From NCBI RefSeq assembly GCF_037976825.1, contig NZ_CP150269.1:3299501-3363500 (forward strand): DNA of 64,000 nt, written 5' to 3'. Positions 16,426 through 25,216 of the stretch are shown piece by piece (positions within the stretch are counted from its first letter, which is position 1; each line of letters begins with the position of its first letter). Source of the stretch: Paenibacillus sp. FSL K6-1330. GTDB taxonomy: Bacteria > Bacillota > Bacilli > Paenibacillales > Paenibacillaceae. The position numbers and the translations under genes are program-made. The notes below the pieces were generated by a model that made no database searches, was not told where the DNA came from, and saw only the letters and a program-made list of their open reading frames with translations.

Positions 16426-18198
16426 GTGAGTGAGCCAAAAACGTTCTCAAAAGGACTGCGTTTTAAGAATCTGAGTATTGTTACAAGAAACATGTTATGG
16501 ACGAGCCTGTATATCATTATTACAGGTGTTATCGTGATTGGTTCTAGCTATTATATCCAGGATTTCGTGCTAACGAAGCAGCTGCAATCCGATTCGGGAA
16601 AAATTATGGATACCTTGGTTAAGTCCGTATCGACGGAAGATGCTCAAGCAGTGAAAGGTCAAACCGACCGCAATGCGGATATCCAAAAAAAACTTACCAA
16701 AACGTTTGATGAACTATCTCTAAGTCATCCCAACATCGCACAAGGCTATATATTTGGACCGGAGCTCGAGGGTGGTAACAAGACCTCGATTATTGCCATG
16801 CCGACGGCAGTGCTTGATATGTTTGCCGAGGAAGATTTGAATCTGGGCGACTTATACGAACAACCGGAGATCCATGCCGACGCCGTGAGAGAGATGCTGA
16901 AAACGAAAAAAACCGTCTACACCAAAGGTTATACAGACAATTATGGTACCTGGATCACCGTGCTGCATCCTTTCCAGGATGCCAGCGGCGAAATTTTTGC
17001 TTACTTGGGAATCGACGTGGATGCAAGCTTAATCGATACCGGGAAGCAGACGTTGATCATCAATACGGTTTTTGCGCTGCTGATTACCTTGCTGATCGTA
17101 TTAGTACTGCAGTACTTCACCATTAGACGTACCTTCGCACCGATCCAAGCATTAATGGGGGCGCTGGACAAGCTGAGCAAAGGTGACTTCACCGTCCAAT
17201 TAAAAGCTGGCGATGATGAGCTGGGGCAGGTCAATGCCAAGTTCAATACGACCGTTAATCAAATTAATGAACTTGTCACAACGATCAAAACGGTATCGGA
17301 GCACTCTGCAGAGCAGTCTAAATTCCTCTTCTCGGCTGTGGAAGTCAATAATAACAAGTCTTCCGCCATTACTAAAAATATGGAGGAAATGTCGGAACGA
17401 GTTGCGCTGCAGAGCACTTCCATTACCGAAAGCGTGGTTTCACTTGAGGAAATCTCATCTGGCGTATCAACGATTGCCGGCAATACATCGGATCTTTCCG
17501 AGATATCCGTGCATATGAAGGAGCAATCGGAACGCGGTAATCACAATGTGGAGCAGGTGATCGAGCAGATGAATTCGATTGATCATTCGGTTAAAAACTC
17601 GGTGAATATCATCGAAAAGCTTCAGAACCGTTCAAATGAGATCGGTCAGATCGTGCAGGTTATTACCGAAATTTCCTCTCAGACAAATCTGTTATCACTC
17701 AATGCCGGAATCGAAGCGGCAAGAGCGGGCGAAGAGGGCCGCGGTTTTGCTGTGGTCGCCAGCGAAGTTAAGAAACTTTCGGAGGAATCAAGAAAATCCG
17801 CAGACCAAATCATTGAATTGGTTCGATACATTCAGGATGAAACGGCATCTGCGGTAGAAGCCATCAGCGAAGGGGAACAAAACGTCGCCAAGGGAATTGA
17901 GGTTGTCAAAGAAACCGGTGAGCTGTTTAAAGGCATGCTGGTGGCAACCGATACAGTGACCAGTCAAATTCAAGAGGTGTCTGCAGCTACCCAGCAAATG
18001 GTTGCCGAGACCGAACAGATTACGGCAGCGATTAAACAACTGGCTGAGCTCGCAGAGAGAAACTCGTCTGTGTCGGGTGAGATCCGGATTAGTAGCCAGG
18101 AACAGCAGGCATCCTTTGCCAAAATCTTCGAGTCTGCGGAGCAGATTAACCAGGTTTCCGCTGAGCTGGAGGCCCTTGTAAACAAATTGCATGTGTAG
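16426..18198 (+). CDS. Methyl-accepting chemotaxis protein
   Basis: 590 residues from a GTG with AAGGAGAG nine bases upstream. Transmembrane helices lie at about 22-45 and 205-228 and enclose an extracellular ligand domain (about 46-204), probably of the Cache class (HPNIAQGYIFGPE, DNYGTWITVLHPFQD, FAYLGIDVDAS). A HAMP domain (about 228-282) is followed by the long signalling coiled coil. The conserved tip that binds CheA/CheW is EISSQTNLLSLNAGIEAARAG, where LSLNAG replaces the usual LALNAA. It should report an external signal to the flagellar motor. A SigD-type promoter lies upstream. It ends 39 bases before the NRPS gene, which might be co-transcribed. Confidence 0.95.
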   Translation: MSEPKTFSKGLRFKNLSIVTRNMLWTSLYIIITGVIVIGSSYYIQDFVLTKQLQSDSGKIMDTLVKSVSTEDAQAVKGQTDRNADIQKKLTKTFDELSLSHPNIAQGYIFGPELEGGNKTSIIAMPTAVLDMFAEEDLNLGDLYEQPEIHADAVREMLKTKKTVYTKGYTDNYGTWITVLHPFQDASGEIFAYLGIDVDASLIDTGKQTLIINTVFALLITLLIVLVLQYFTIRRTFAPIQALMGALDKLSKGDFTVQLKAGDDELGQVNAKFNTTVNQINELVTTIKTVSEHSAEQSKFLFSAVEVNNNKSSAITKNMEEMSERVALQSTSITESVVSLEEISSGVSTIAGNTSDLSEISVHMKEQSERGNHNVEQVIEQMNSIDHSVKNSVNIIEKLQNRSNEIGQIVQVITEISSQTNLLSLNAGIEAARAGEEGRGFAVVASEVKKLSEESRKSADQIIELVRYIQDETASAVEAISEGEQNVAKGIEVVKETGELFKGMLVATDTVTSQIQEVSAATQQMVAETEQITAAIKQLAELAERNSSVSGEIRISSQEQQASFAKIFESAEQINQVSAELEALVNKLHV

Positions 18199-18237
18199 TG
18201 TGTAGTACTACGAGGACAGAAACAGTAGAGAAAAAAG

Positions 18238-21200
18238 ATGGAGCTGAAACCTTTGAATACAACATTGATGATCGAACAAGGCAAAGAATATTGGTTGAAT
18301 GAACTGCAGCTACCTTTACCGGGATTCTATCTGTACACCGATGGTCCAGCGCATCTTCAGCAGCAAGAGCTTGATCATATGGTGATTAACCTTCATATCG
18401 AAACCGGTAAGATCAAGCAGTTCCACGATTCATATGACATGAAGGCATGGATGCTCACAAGCTATGTCGTATTTCTGTACCGAATGACTCACGATACCGA
18501 TTTGCTGATCGGCGTGAACAATGAGAAGGGCAATCTCCTTCCGCTGAGAGTTAACTTAAGCGGTAGCGATTCATTCGCACAGATTTATGAGCAAGTTTCC
18601 GCCAAAATGGAGCAGATTGAAGGAAGCAGCTTTTCGCTTGAGGATATAGAAGGCTTCACCGGTCAATCGCTCACTCTCCAAACGGTCTATGGCAGTAACG
18701 GGAAGGGTTATGCCTATAGTTCCAGCGGGCTGAACTGGATGGTTCAGGAAGAGAAGAAGGACGAGTGGACACTCTATGTATCCTATGCACGGCCTTTGTA
18801 TAAAGAAGAAACGATCGGAAAATTCAGTAGGCATTTTGAGCTGCTTGCTTGCGCGGCTCTTGAGCATGCGGACATGCCGGTTAGCCGTTTGCCTATGCTG
18901 ACAGAAGAGGACCGGAACGCGTACACAATTCTCAATGACACGAAGCAGGATCTGCCGGAAGATCCTACCATTGTGTCAATGCTCGCTTCCATTGTGAAGA
19001 AATTTCCAGAGAGAATTGCACTATCGTCGGATCATGAGCAAGTCACGTATGAACAGCTTGACCGGTTGTCAAACCAAATCTCACATATGCTTCTAGACAA
19101 GGGGCTGCGTAAAGGCCAATTCGTCTCGATATTTATGAAGAGGGGCCTGGATACGGTTGTTAGTATGCTCGGTGTGCTCAAGGCCGGTGGAGCCTATATC
19201 CCGCTGGATCCATCACATCCAGATGAAAGAAATGCCTATATTATCGAGGATACCGAATCGGCGATCATTCTTACACATCAGGATTTCACAGCAAAGCTGG
19301 ATGGGCTCCTGGCAGGTTTTCAACCGAAGCCAGAATACTTCTGTCTTGATGATAAATTCCTTTCATACTCGGATGAAGCCTGTGGTGTCCGCGTTGAAGG
19401 TGATGATTTGGCTTATATCATCTATACCTCTGGTTCGACGGGCAAACCGAAAGGCGCTTTAATCGCCCATCAAGGTGTCGTGAACTTGGCACTGGCCAAT
19501 CAAGAGAAATTACAGATGAGTGAACAAGATATCATTCTTCAATATTCCACCTTCAGCTTTGATGCTTCCGTTTACGATATATTCGGATCGCTGGCTTGCG
19601 GTTCACGACTGCATCTTCTCTCCGATGAGCAGCGTTTCTCCATAGACGCCTTTACGGAGGCTGTGGCAGATACCAAAGCAACTCGAGTTGCGATATTGCC
19701 TACGGTGTTTTTTAACCAATTGGCAGCGTATTTGCCTATGGAAGATACTCACAAATACCGCAACGTTAAAACAATCGTGGTTGGTGGAGAAGCTTTGGCC
19801 GGAGAAACCGTTCGTATGTTCCAGAAGAAGCTGCAGATTCCAATCGTGAATCTGTACGGCCCAACGGAAACGACGGTTGTAGCAACAGGGCATGTCGTGG
19901 ATTATGCGGTTCCGGACGATCTGGCCACCGTGTATATCGGGACGCCATTTGCCAACTATGAATTGTATATTGTGAATGAACATAATGAGTTATGTCCAAC
20001 CTGCGTAACCGGAGAGCTGCTGATCTGCTCGGTCGGCGTAGCCAAAGGGTATCTGAATCAGCCTGAGAAAACCAAAGAAGCCTTTATTCTGGACCCGTTA
20101 ACACCGGAATCCGGGAAACAATACTACCGATCCGGAGATTTGGTTCGCCTGCTGCCGAACGGACAAGTAGAATACCGGGGACGAAAAGATTCACAGGTGA
20201 AGATCAGAGGCTTCCGGATCGAGATTGGAGAGATCGAGGATAATCTGGCGAAGCATGAAAGCGTAAAGGATATCGCGGTCATTCCGAGAATGGACGAGGA
20301 CGGAACCAAAATGTTAGCGGCATTCTATACAACCCATGATGGACAGGCAGCTTCTGCTAAGGATTTGGTGCAATTTTTAAGTCAGAAAGTACCTAGTTAC
20401 ATGGTTCCTAAATACATGTGTTTTGTAGAAGAGATGCCACTATCCCCGACCGGTAAGATTGATCGTAAGAAGCTGGCATTGTACGAATTGTCGATGGAGA
20501 TGGAAGAGGATGACTCCCACTACGAGGCACCGGTTAATGATATTCAGCGGGATATTGCTGCAGCCTGGGAAAGAGCACTCGGACAAACCAAAATCGGCAT
20601 CCATGACGATTTCTTCGATATTGGCGGTTATTCTCTGAAAATCCTGGAGATTCTAGTGCTTCTTAAGCCGCAATATCCACAGTTGAAGATCAATGATTTC
20701 TTTGTTTATCCGACGATTGCAAAATTGGCGGAGAGAGTAGAGGAACTGGGTCAGCAGACGATTCCATCCGATCAAACAGAGAATAGGGATCTTCCTATTC
20801 AGGATTTGGCTGAGTATCCGACCTCATTCCCTATCAACCAGGGTTCGGGACAACCTATCTATACCCAGCAGCATATTTTGCTGACAGGCGCGACGGGATA
20901 TTTGGGATCACATCTGCTGAATGAACTGCTGAAACAATCGACCGCTACCGTGTACTGCCTAGTTCGACCGTCGAAGCTGATGGAGCCCTATGCTCGCCTT
21001 GAGCAGATCATGACCGGATATTTTGGCGAAGAGGTCAAGACTCGTATGGATAAAAGGGTGATCGCGATTCAGGGCGACTTGGAGCAGGAGTTTCTCGGGC
21101 TCGGAGCACAAGACCGTGCATTGATTGAAGCGCGCATCGATTCCATCATTCATTGCGGAGCTGAAGTGAAGCATTTTGGCGATTCCGACTATTTTGCGCG

Positions 21201-21981
21201 AGTGAATGTGGAGAGTACGGACCGCTTGTTGGCTTTGGCTCAGAGAAGACCTCATATCCGATTCCACTTTATATCTACGCTTGGGATCCCTGAAGATTTG
21301 GCACTGGGTGGTCAATGGGATGCCATCGTTGCTGGAACGGGATATGAAGAGTCGATCATCGAGAATGTCTATACGAACAGCAAGCTGGAGGCAGAGAAGC
21401 TGGTCATTAAAGCCGGTGCAGATAGAGGAATCCCGGCAGCGGTTTATCGCGTGGGGAATCTGTCTTGTAACTCGGAGAACGGAATATTCCAGAAAAACAT
21501 CGATAACAACGCTTTTTACCGCATGCTGAAAGCGATGCTGCTGTTGAAGAAAGCACCTGGCGTGAGATGGGAAGTGGATATTACGCCGATTAACTATGCC
21601 GGGGAAGCCATTACCGCTCTGCTGCTTCAGCAAGAAACGGTCGGGCGAGTGTTTCATATCTGCAACCCGGTTGCCATTCCTTATGAGGACATGGTGGGGC
21701 ATTTTAAAGCCTATGGATATGACATTTCAGTGATGGACTGGAAGGCATACGAGGCATGGTTATTGGATCCGCAGCAGCCGAAGGATAAGGAAGGCCTTGA
21801 GCTGGCGATGGCACAGTTCGAAGGCGACGGAGCGAAGAATTCCATCTACCGGTATACTTGTCCGCAAACATCGGAATTCCTTAAGCACACGGGGGTAAAA
21901 TGTGCTGTACCGGACAAGCTGTTATTTGAAAAAATGATAGAGTATGCCGCTGGTATTGGATATTTCGTGAAACCGGAGTAA
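18238..21981 (+). CDS. Single-module nonribosomal peptide synthetase: half condensation - adenylation - carrier - reductase
   Basis: 1247 residues. Residues 1-215 resemble only the C-terminal half of a condensation domain (LLIGVNN..., LLPLRVNLSGSDSF); the half with the HHxxxDG catalytic motif is absent. The adenylation domain (about 235-730) has YIIYTSGSTGKPKG, FDASVYDIFG, NLYGPTETT, YRSGDL, KIRGFRIE and PTGKIDRKKL. The carrier domain has DDFFDIGGYSLK (Ser799 for the pantetheine arm). The terminal thioester reductase has GATGYLGS (about 885), ISTLG and YTNSK, predicting NADPH-dependent release of an aldehyde. By hand alignment to GrsA the pocket reads roughly DAYIVGLVVK, suggesting a hydrophobic amino acid. 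The ribosome site is weak. No other biosynthetic genes or phosphopantetheinyl transferase are adjacent. Confidence 0.93.
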   Translation: MELKPLNTTLMIEQGKEYWLNELQLPLPGFYLYTDGPAHLQQQELDHMVINLHIETGKIKQFHDSYDMKAWMLTSYVVFLYRMTHDTDLLIGVNNEKGNLLPLRVNLSGSDSFAQIYEQVSAKMEQIEGSSFSLEDIEGFTGQSLTLQTVYGSNGKGYAYSSSGLNWMVQEEKKDEWTLYVSYARPLYKEETIGKFSRHFELLACAALEHADMPVSRLPMLTEEDRNAYTILNDTKQDLPEDPTIVSMLASIVKKFPERIALSSDHEQVTYEQLDRLSNQISHMLLDKGLRKGQFVSIFMKRGLDTVVSMLGVLKAGGAYIPLDPSHPDERNAYIIEDTESAIILTHQDFTAKLDGLLAGFQPKPEYFCLDDKFLSYSDEACGVRVEGDDLAYIIYTSGSTGKPKGALIAHQGVVNLALANQEKLQMSEQDIILQYSTFSFDASVYDIFGSLACGSRLHLLSDEQRFSIDAFTEAVADTKATRVAILPTVFFNQLAAYLPMEDTHKYRNVKTIVVGGEALAGETVRMFQKKLQIPIVNLYGPTETTVVATGHVVDYAVPDDLATVYIGTPFANYELYIVNEHNELCPTCVTGELLICSVGVAKGYLNQPEKTKEAFILDPLTPESGKQYYRSGDLVRLLPNGQVEYRGRKDSQVKIRGFRIEIGEIEDNLAKHESVKDIAVIPRMDEDGTKMLAAFYTTHDGQAASAKDLVQFLSQKVPSYMVPKYMCFVEEMPLSPTGKIDRKKLALYELSMEMEEDDSHYEAPVNDIQRDIAAAWERALGQTKIGIHDDFFDIGGYSLKILEILVLLKPQYPQLKINDFFVYPTIAKLAERVEELGQQTIPSDQTENRDLPIQDLAEYPTSFPINQGSGQPIYTQQHILLTGATGYLGSHLLNELLKQSTATVYCLVRPSKLMEPYARLEQIMTGYFGEEVKTRMDKRVIAIQGDLEQEFLGLGAQDRALIEARIDSIIHCGAEVKHFGDSDYFARVNVESTDRLLALAQRRPHIRFHFISTLGIPEDLALGGQWDAIVAGTGYEESIIENVYTNSKLEAEKLVIKAGADRGIPAAVYRVGNLSCNSENGIFQKNIDNNAFYRMLKAMLLLKKAPGVRWEVDITPINYAGEAITALLLQQETVGRVFHICNPVAIPYEDMVGHFKAYGYDISVMDWKAYEAWLLDPQQPKDKEGLELAMAQFEGDGAKNSIYRYTCPQTSEFLKHTGVKCAVPDKLLFEKMIEYAAGIGYFVKPE

Positions 21982-22003
21982 CGATATGTAGGCAAGAAGC
22001 ATG

Positions 22004-22032
22004 AAACCGCGAGAAGCTCTCGCGGTTTTTTT
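22004..22032 (+). terminator. Rho-independent terminator of the NRPS gene
   Basis: An 11-bp perfect stem (22004-22014 with 22018-22028) with loop AGC leads into a run of seven T. Confidence 0.93.
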
Positions 22033-22132
22033 GTGGTCAGGATCAGGCATCGCTGGCAAATATTTTTTTTTGAAACGTGAGTGTGGTACGATCATACTGA
22101 TTTAAGTCCAGTAACACCAAATGAGGTGGCCT

Positions 22133-22810
22133 ATGAATCACGAACATTGGAAGCAGGCAGAAACTGCACTGGCTTGTATGGAAGTTACCAAGAACGGTGA
22201 TAACGACCCTGTCACGATTGAAGGCGAATCGGATGACCTGCGCTGCATCGGAATCGGTACGGATGCTGCAGTATTCGTATACGAACCTTTGCCGGCCTAC
22301 GCGTTCAAACTGTATGCTGCGGAGGCGCTACCTAAGAAAGAAGCGGAGATTAAGGTCTATCAAGAGCTGGTGGGCAGCCCCTATTTCCCTGCATTTTATG
22401 GGGCAGGTGAGCGTTATGTGGCGATTAGCCATGAATCTGGATTAACCCTGTATGACTGTTTGCTCTATGGTGTGTCCGTTCCAAGGCAGGTCATCGATGA
22501 TGTCGAGGCAGCACGATCCTTTGTGCGGAGCAAGGGCTTAAACCCGCGGGATATTCATTTGAAGAATGTACTGCTGCAGGAAGGCAGAGGGAAGGTGCTC
22601 GATGTATCGGAGTATATTCAGGAAGGAAACGACAAGCGATGGGAGCATCTTATGTGGGCCTACGACAACGTATATCCGCTGCTTGAGGGCAAGAAGCTGC
22701 CGCTTTGGGTATTGGAGGCCGTGAAGAACGGATATTACCGTCTTGATCCATCCAGTGTGAATATGCAGGAATTTGCAGACCGGATTGGGCGACTGTTCTT
22801 CAGAAAATAG
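22133..22810 (+). CDS. Small Ser/Thr-kinase-like protein (YrzF type)
   Basis: 225 residues from the ATG at 22133 behind GAGGTGG; an ATG at 22121 would add MRWP but lacks a ribosome site. It is a minimal kinase fold: GIGTDAAVFVYE stands for the glycine-rich loop, FKLYAAE holds a Lys like the ATP-binding one, LNPRDIHLKNVLL matches the catalytic loop (RDxxxxN-like), and VLDVSEY stands where DFG normally is. The altered metal-binding motif (DVS) leaves activity uncertain. Similar short proteins in Bacillus are annotated as putative serine/threonine kinases. It is a single gene between terminators. Confidence 0.75.
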   Translation: MNHEHWKQAETALACMEVTKNGDNDPVTIEGESDDLRCIGIGTDAAVFVYEPLPAYAFKLYAAEALPKKEAEIKVYQELVGSPYFPAFYGAGERYVAISHESGLTLYDCLLYGVSVPRQVIDDVEAARSFVRSKGLNPRDIHLKNVLLQEGRGKVLDVSEYIQEGNDKRWEHLMWAYDNVYPLLEGKKLPLWVLEAVKNGYYRLDPSSVNMQEFADRIGRLFFRK

Positions 22811-22906
22811 GAGAATGGGACCCATTCGAAACAGGTAAGAGCGCATTCCCCTCTTAACAAACGAAACGAAGCAAAGTGCTATCTTCAGAACATATTTGAC
22901 GGATTC

Positions 22907-22944
22907 AATCCTCTTGAAGCTGTAACTGCTCCAGGGGGATTTTT
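22907..22944 (+). terminator. Rho-independent terminator
   Basis: A 14-position stem with one mismatch (22907-22920 with 22928-22941), loop TGTAACT, followed by a T-run. It ends the kinase-like gene and lies just before the end of the convergent glutaminase gene. Confidence 0.8.
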
Positions 22945-22948
22945 GTAT

Positions 22949-23890
22949 TTAGAAGATACTCCAGTCCATCTCGCGGGATATGGACTGGAGTAAATGTACG
23001 CCGGCATAGCTGTTGCCTTTATTATTCAATGCAGGGCCTACTACGCCGATGCCATAACGTCCCGGCACAAAAGTTAAAATGCCCCCTGAAACGCCGCTCT
23101 TGGCGGGTAAGCCTACCTGAATGGCGAATTCTCCTGATGCGTTGTACATGCCACATGTCGTCATGAACGTCTTGGCGATTTGAACATATCTTCTCGGTAT
23201 GAGCGCTTTGCCGGTTAGCGGATCCGAACCGTTGCAGGCTAGCACCAATGCCATTCTGGCTAAATCGGCGCAATCCACAGCGATGGAGCAGTGCCGAAAA
23301 TACACCTCTAACACCTTTTCAACATCTCCGCTGAGAACCCCGTTTTCCTTTAGAAAGAATGCTATAGAGCGATTCAGATTCCCGGTATCCGATTCGGAGC
23401 GGTAAACGCCCAAGTCATATTCCAAATCAGTGTTGCCCGCTAGCTCTTTAAGGAACTGAAGAATTCGGTCGGATTTCTCGTTCGGGCTGTCTCCGCGAAT
23501 TAAGGAAGAAACGGTAATCGCGCCTGCGTTAATCATCGGATTGAAGGGAATGCCGGGTCTGACTAACTCCAGCTTCAGCATGGAATTGAAGTTGTCTCCG
23601 GTCGGCTCCATGCCGACCTTGCTAAAGACGGCATCCTCTCCATTGTCCATCAGCGCCAATATCAGCGTAAACACTTTGGAGATGCTCTGCATCGTAAAAC
23701 GCAGCCCGCAGTCCCCGGCGGTGACGGATTCACCCTGGGGGTTCATTAAGGTGATACCCAAAGCATCATGGGGAGCTTTGGACAGCTCGGGGATGTAGGA
23801 GGCGACTTTACCTCTGCCGACACATGGTAAGCTGGCTTCCAGCCAGCCGGGGAGCTGCTGCCGGATGGTTTCGATTTCGGGTGACATCAT
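22949..23890 (-). CDS. glsA: Glutaminase A
   Basis: 313 residues, the usual length for the family. Hydrolyses L-glutamine to glutamate and ammonia in the cytoplasm. The serine-dependent beta-lactamase-like fold is shown by FTMQSISKVF (Ser-x-x-Lys nucleophile), NPMINAGAI, an STG-like segment and KSGVSGGI (the KSG triad). AAAGGGG lies about seven bases before the start; the first two codons are both ATG and either may be used. A single gene, convergent with the kinase-like gene. Confidence 0.95.
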   Translation of the reverse strand: MMSPEIETIRQQLPGWLEASLPCVGRGKVASYIPELSKAPHDALGITLMNPQGESVTAGDCGLRFTMQSISKVFTLILALMDNGEDAVFSKVGMEPTGDNFNSMLKLELVRPGIPFNPMINAGAITVSSLIRGDSPNEKSDRILQFLKELAGNTDLEYDLGVYRSESDTGNLNRSIAFFLKENGVLSGDVEKVLEVYFRHCSIAVDCADLARMALVLACNGSDPLTGKALIPRRYVQIAKTFMTTCGMYNASGEFAIQVGLPAKSGVSGGILTFVPGRYGIGVVGPALNNKGNSYAGVHLLQSISREMDWSIF

Positions 23891-23947
23891 GTAGTAAACC
23901 CCTTTCTTGGATTCTAGTTAGCCAGCAGTTGAATGACATTAGTGACG

Positions 23948-24242
23948 ATGAACCAAGCGGATTTTGAGACGTTGGATGACGAAAGATTGGGATGGGCTTG
24001 TGTGGAATCAACGCTTCTAGGTATCCGCGGAAAAAAGCTTCCGTCAAATCACAGGCGATTTCAAGTTTGAACAGAAGCCAACAGGCTTTGTGCATGTTCT
24101 GGGTGTTTTATGACCACGCCAAGGATTCAGAAAGCGTGTAGTACGCATGAGATTTAATGAGATCGCTCCCGATAGCTTGAAACGAATCAGGTTGTTCATT
24201 CGTTCGAACCCGCAGGATTTTGTGGTGTTAAAGGAAGAATAG
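23948..24242 (+). pseudogene. Frameshifted remnant of an unidentified protein gene
   Basis: Three consecutive stretches in three frames each read like protein and fit end to end. The first is 23948 onward (ADFETLDDERLGWACVES, GIRGKK). The second is about 24034-24138 (NRSQQALCMFWVFYDHAKDS). The third ends at TAG 24240-24242 (MRFNEIAPDSLKRIR, SNPQDFVVLKEE). Together they suggest one gene that has suffered at least two frameshifts and probably an internal deletion. The family is not named here. The last piece could start at ATG 24147 (31 aa), but there is no ribosome site. It fills the otherwise gene-free space 23891-24448. Confidence 0.55.
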
Positions 24243-24272
24243 TCCGAAGACTTAAATAATAGAACGTTATAG

Positions 24273-24306
24273 CCCGCCATGACCGTCCATGCAGCGGGTT
24301 TTTGTT
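24273..24306 (+). terminator. Possible terminator
   Basis: CCCGC (24273-24277) pairs with GCGGG (24294-24298), with CATG/CATG possibly extending the stem inside. A T-rich run follows. The stem is short, so the call is moderate. Confidence 0.55.
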
Positions 24307-24361
24307 TTGTTCTGAGCCAGCATGTTTGTGTAAGTGCACTCAACAAGTTTGTTAAGCTTTA

Positions 24362-24405
24362 TGTAAGGTTCGTATAAAAATCGTGTAAGGTTCGCCTTCT
24401 ATAAT
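24362..24405 (+). promoter_or_regulatory. Promoter with a tandem 11-bp direct repeat, probable response-regulator operator
   Basis: TGTAAGGTTCG occurs twice exactly, at 24362-24372 and 24384-24394, start to start 22 bases or two helical turns. A perfect TATAAT (24400-24405) follows five bases later, and the -35 position has no TTGACA. Direct repeats over a missing -35 box just before a consensus -10 are the standard picture for activation by an OmpR-type regulator. The likely protein is the regulator encoded at 29848-30555 in the same locus. Confidence 0.75.
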
Positions 24406-24448
24406 TACATCTGTGCTTAACTAACGATGACTTGAAGGAGAACGCGAT

Positions 24449-25216
24449 ATGACAACCATATTACAAGCAAAACATGTAGAAAAAACATTTGGTATTCAAG
24501 GAAATCAATATACGGCATTGCAAGACATCAATCTTGAAATTCAGGAAGGTGAGTTTGTCGGTATTATGGGACCTTCCGGGGCAGGCAAATCCACGCTGCT
24601 GAATATTTTCTCGACGATCGATACACCGTCGGCAGGGGATATTACCATTGCCGGACAACATATCGTATCGATGAACGAGGAGCAGCTATCGGATTTTCGC
24701 CGGAATCAGCTAGGATTTATCTTTCAGGACTACAACCTGCTGGACACGCTCACCGTCAAAGAAAATATTTTGCTTCCCCTGGCATTGTCGAAGGTGCCTG
24801 CAGCCGAGATTGAAAAACGGGTGAACGAGATCGCCGATACGTTCGGGATTCGCGATATCTTAAACAAATATCCTTATCACATCTCGGGTGGTCAGAAGCA
24901 GCGTACCGCGGCCTCGCGCGCCATTGTTGCCAATCCGAGCCTCATATTGGCGGATGAACCGACAGGGGCTCTGGATTCCAAGTCGGCAACCAACCTGCTG
25001 CAAAGCTTAAAGAAACTGAATGAGATAGAGCGTGCCACCATCATGATGGTCACTCACGATGCTTATGCAGCAAGCTACTGCAAACGCGTCATTTTTATAA
25101 AAGACGGGCAGCTGTACCAGGAGCTTCATCGAGAAGACCAACTGCGCAAGGTGTTTTTTGATCAGATCCTGGAGGTACTGGCTGCACTTGGGGGTGAGCA
25201 TGATGACACTGTTTAG
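24449..25216 (+). CDS. ABC transporter ATPase, BceA/YxdL type (antimicrobial peptide response)
   Basis: 255 residues with AAGGAG nine bases upstream. Walker A GPSGAGKST, a Q-loop in FIFQDYNLLDTLTVKEN, signature HISGGQKQR, Walker B LILADEPTGALDS and the switch His in MMVTHDA. The sequence style and the following FtsX-like permease identify the BceAB (peptide 7 exporter) group, which protects the lipid II cycle from antimicrobial peptides or senses them. The C-terminus runs past the core domain (HREDQLRKVFFDQIL), as is usual for BceA/YxdL. Its last 17 bases overlap the permease gene. Probably activated through the direct repeats at 24362. Confidence 0.95.
   Translation: MTTILQAKHVEKTFGIQGNQYTALQDINLEIQEGEFVGIMGPSGAGKSTLLNIFSTIDTPSAGDITIAGQHIVSMNEEQLSDFRRNQLGFIFQDYNLLDTLTVKENILLPLALSKVPAAEIEKRVNEIADTFGIRDILNKYPYHISGGQKQRTAASRAIVANPSLILADEPTGALDSKSATNLLQSLKKLNEIERATIMMVTHDAYAASYCKRVIFIKDGQLYQELHREDQLRKVFFDQILEVLAALGGEHDDTV

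Noticed and set aside
20959..21702. Long open frame (247 aa) on the minus strand inside the NRPS gene
   Set aside because: Antisense to clear reductase-domain coding sequence, no ribosome site, and no recognisable protein features.
18238..24250. A full biosynthetic gene cluster around the NRPS
   Set aside because: Neighbours are a chemotaxis receptor, a small kinase and glutaminase; no tailoring, transport or carrier-activating genes are present.
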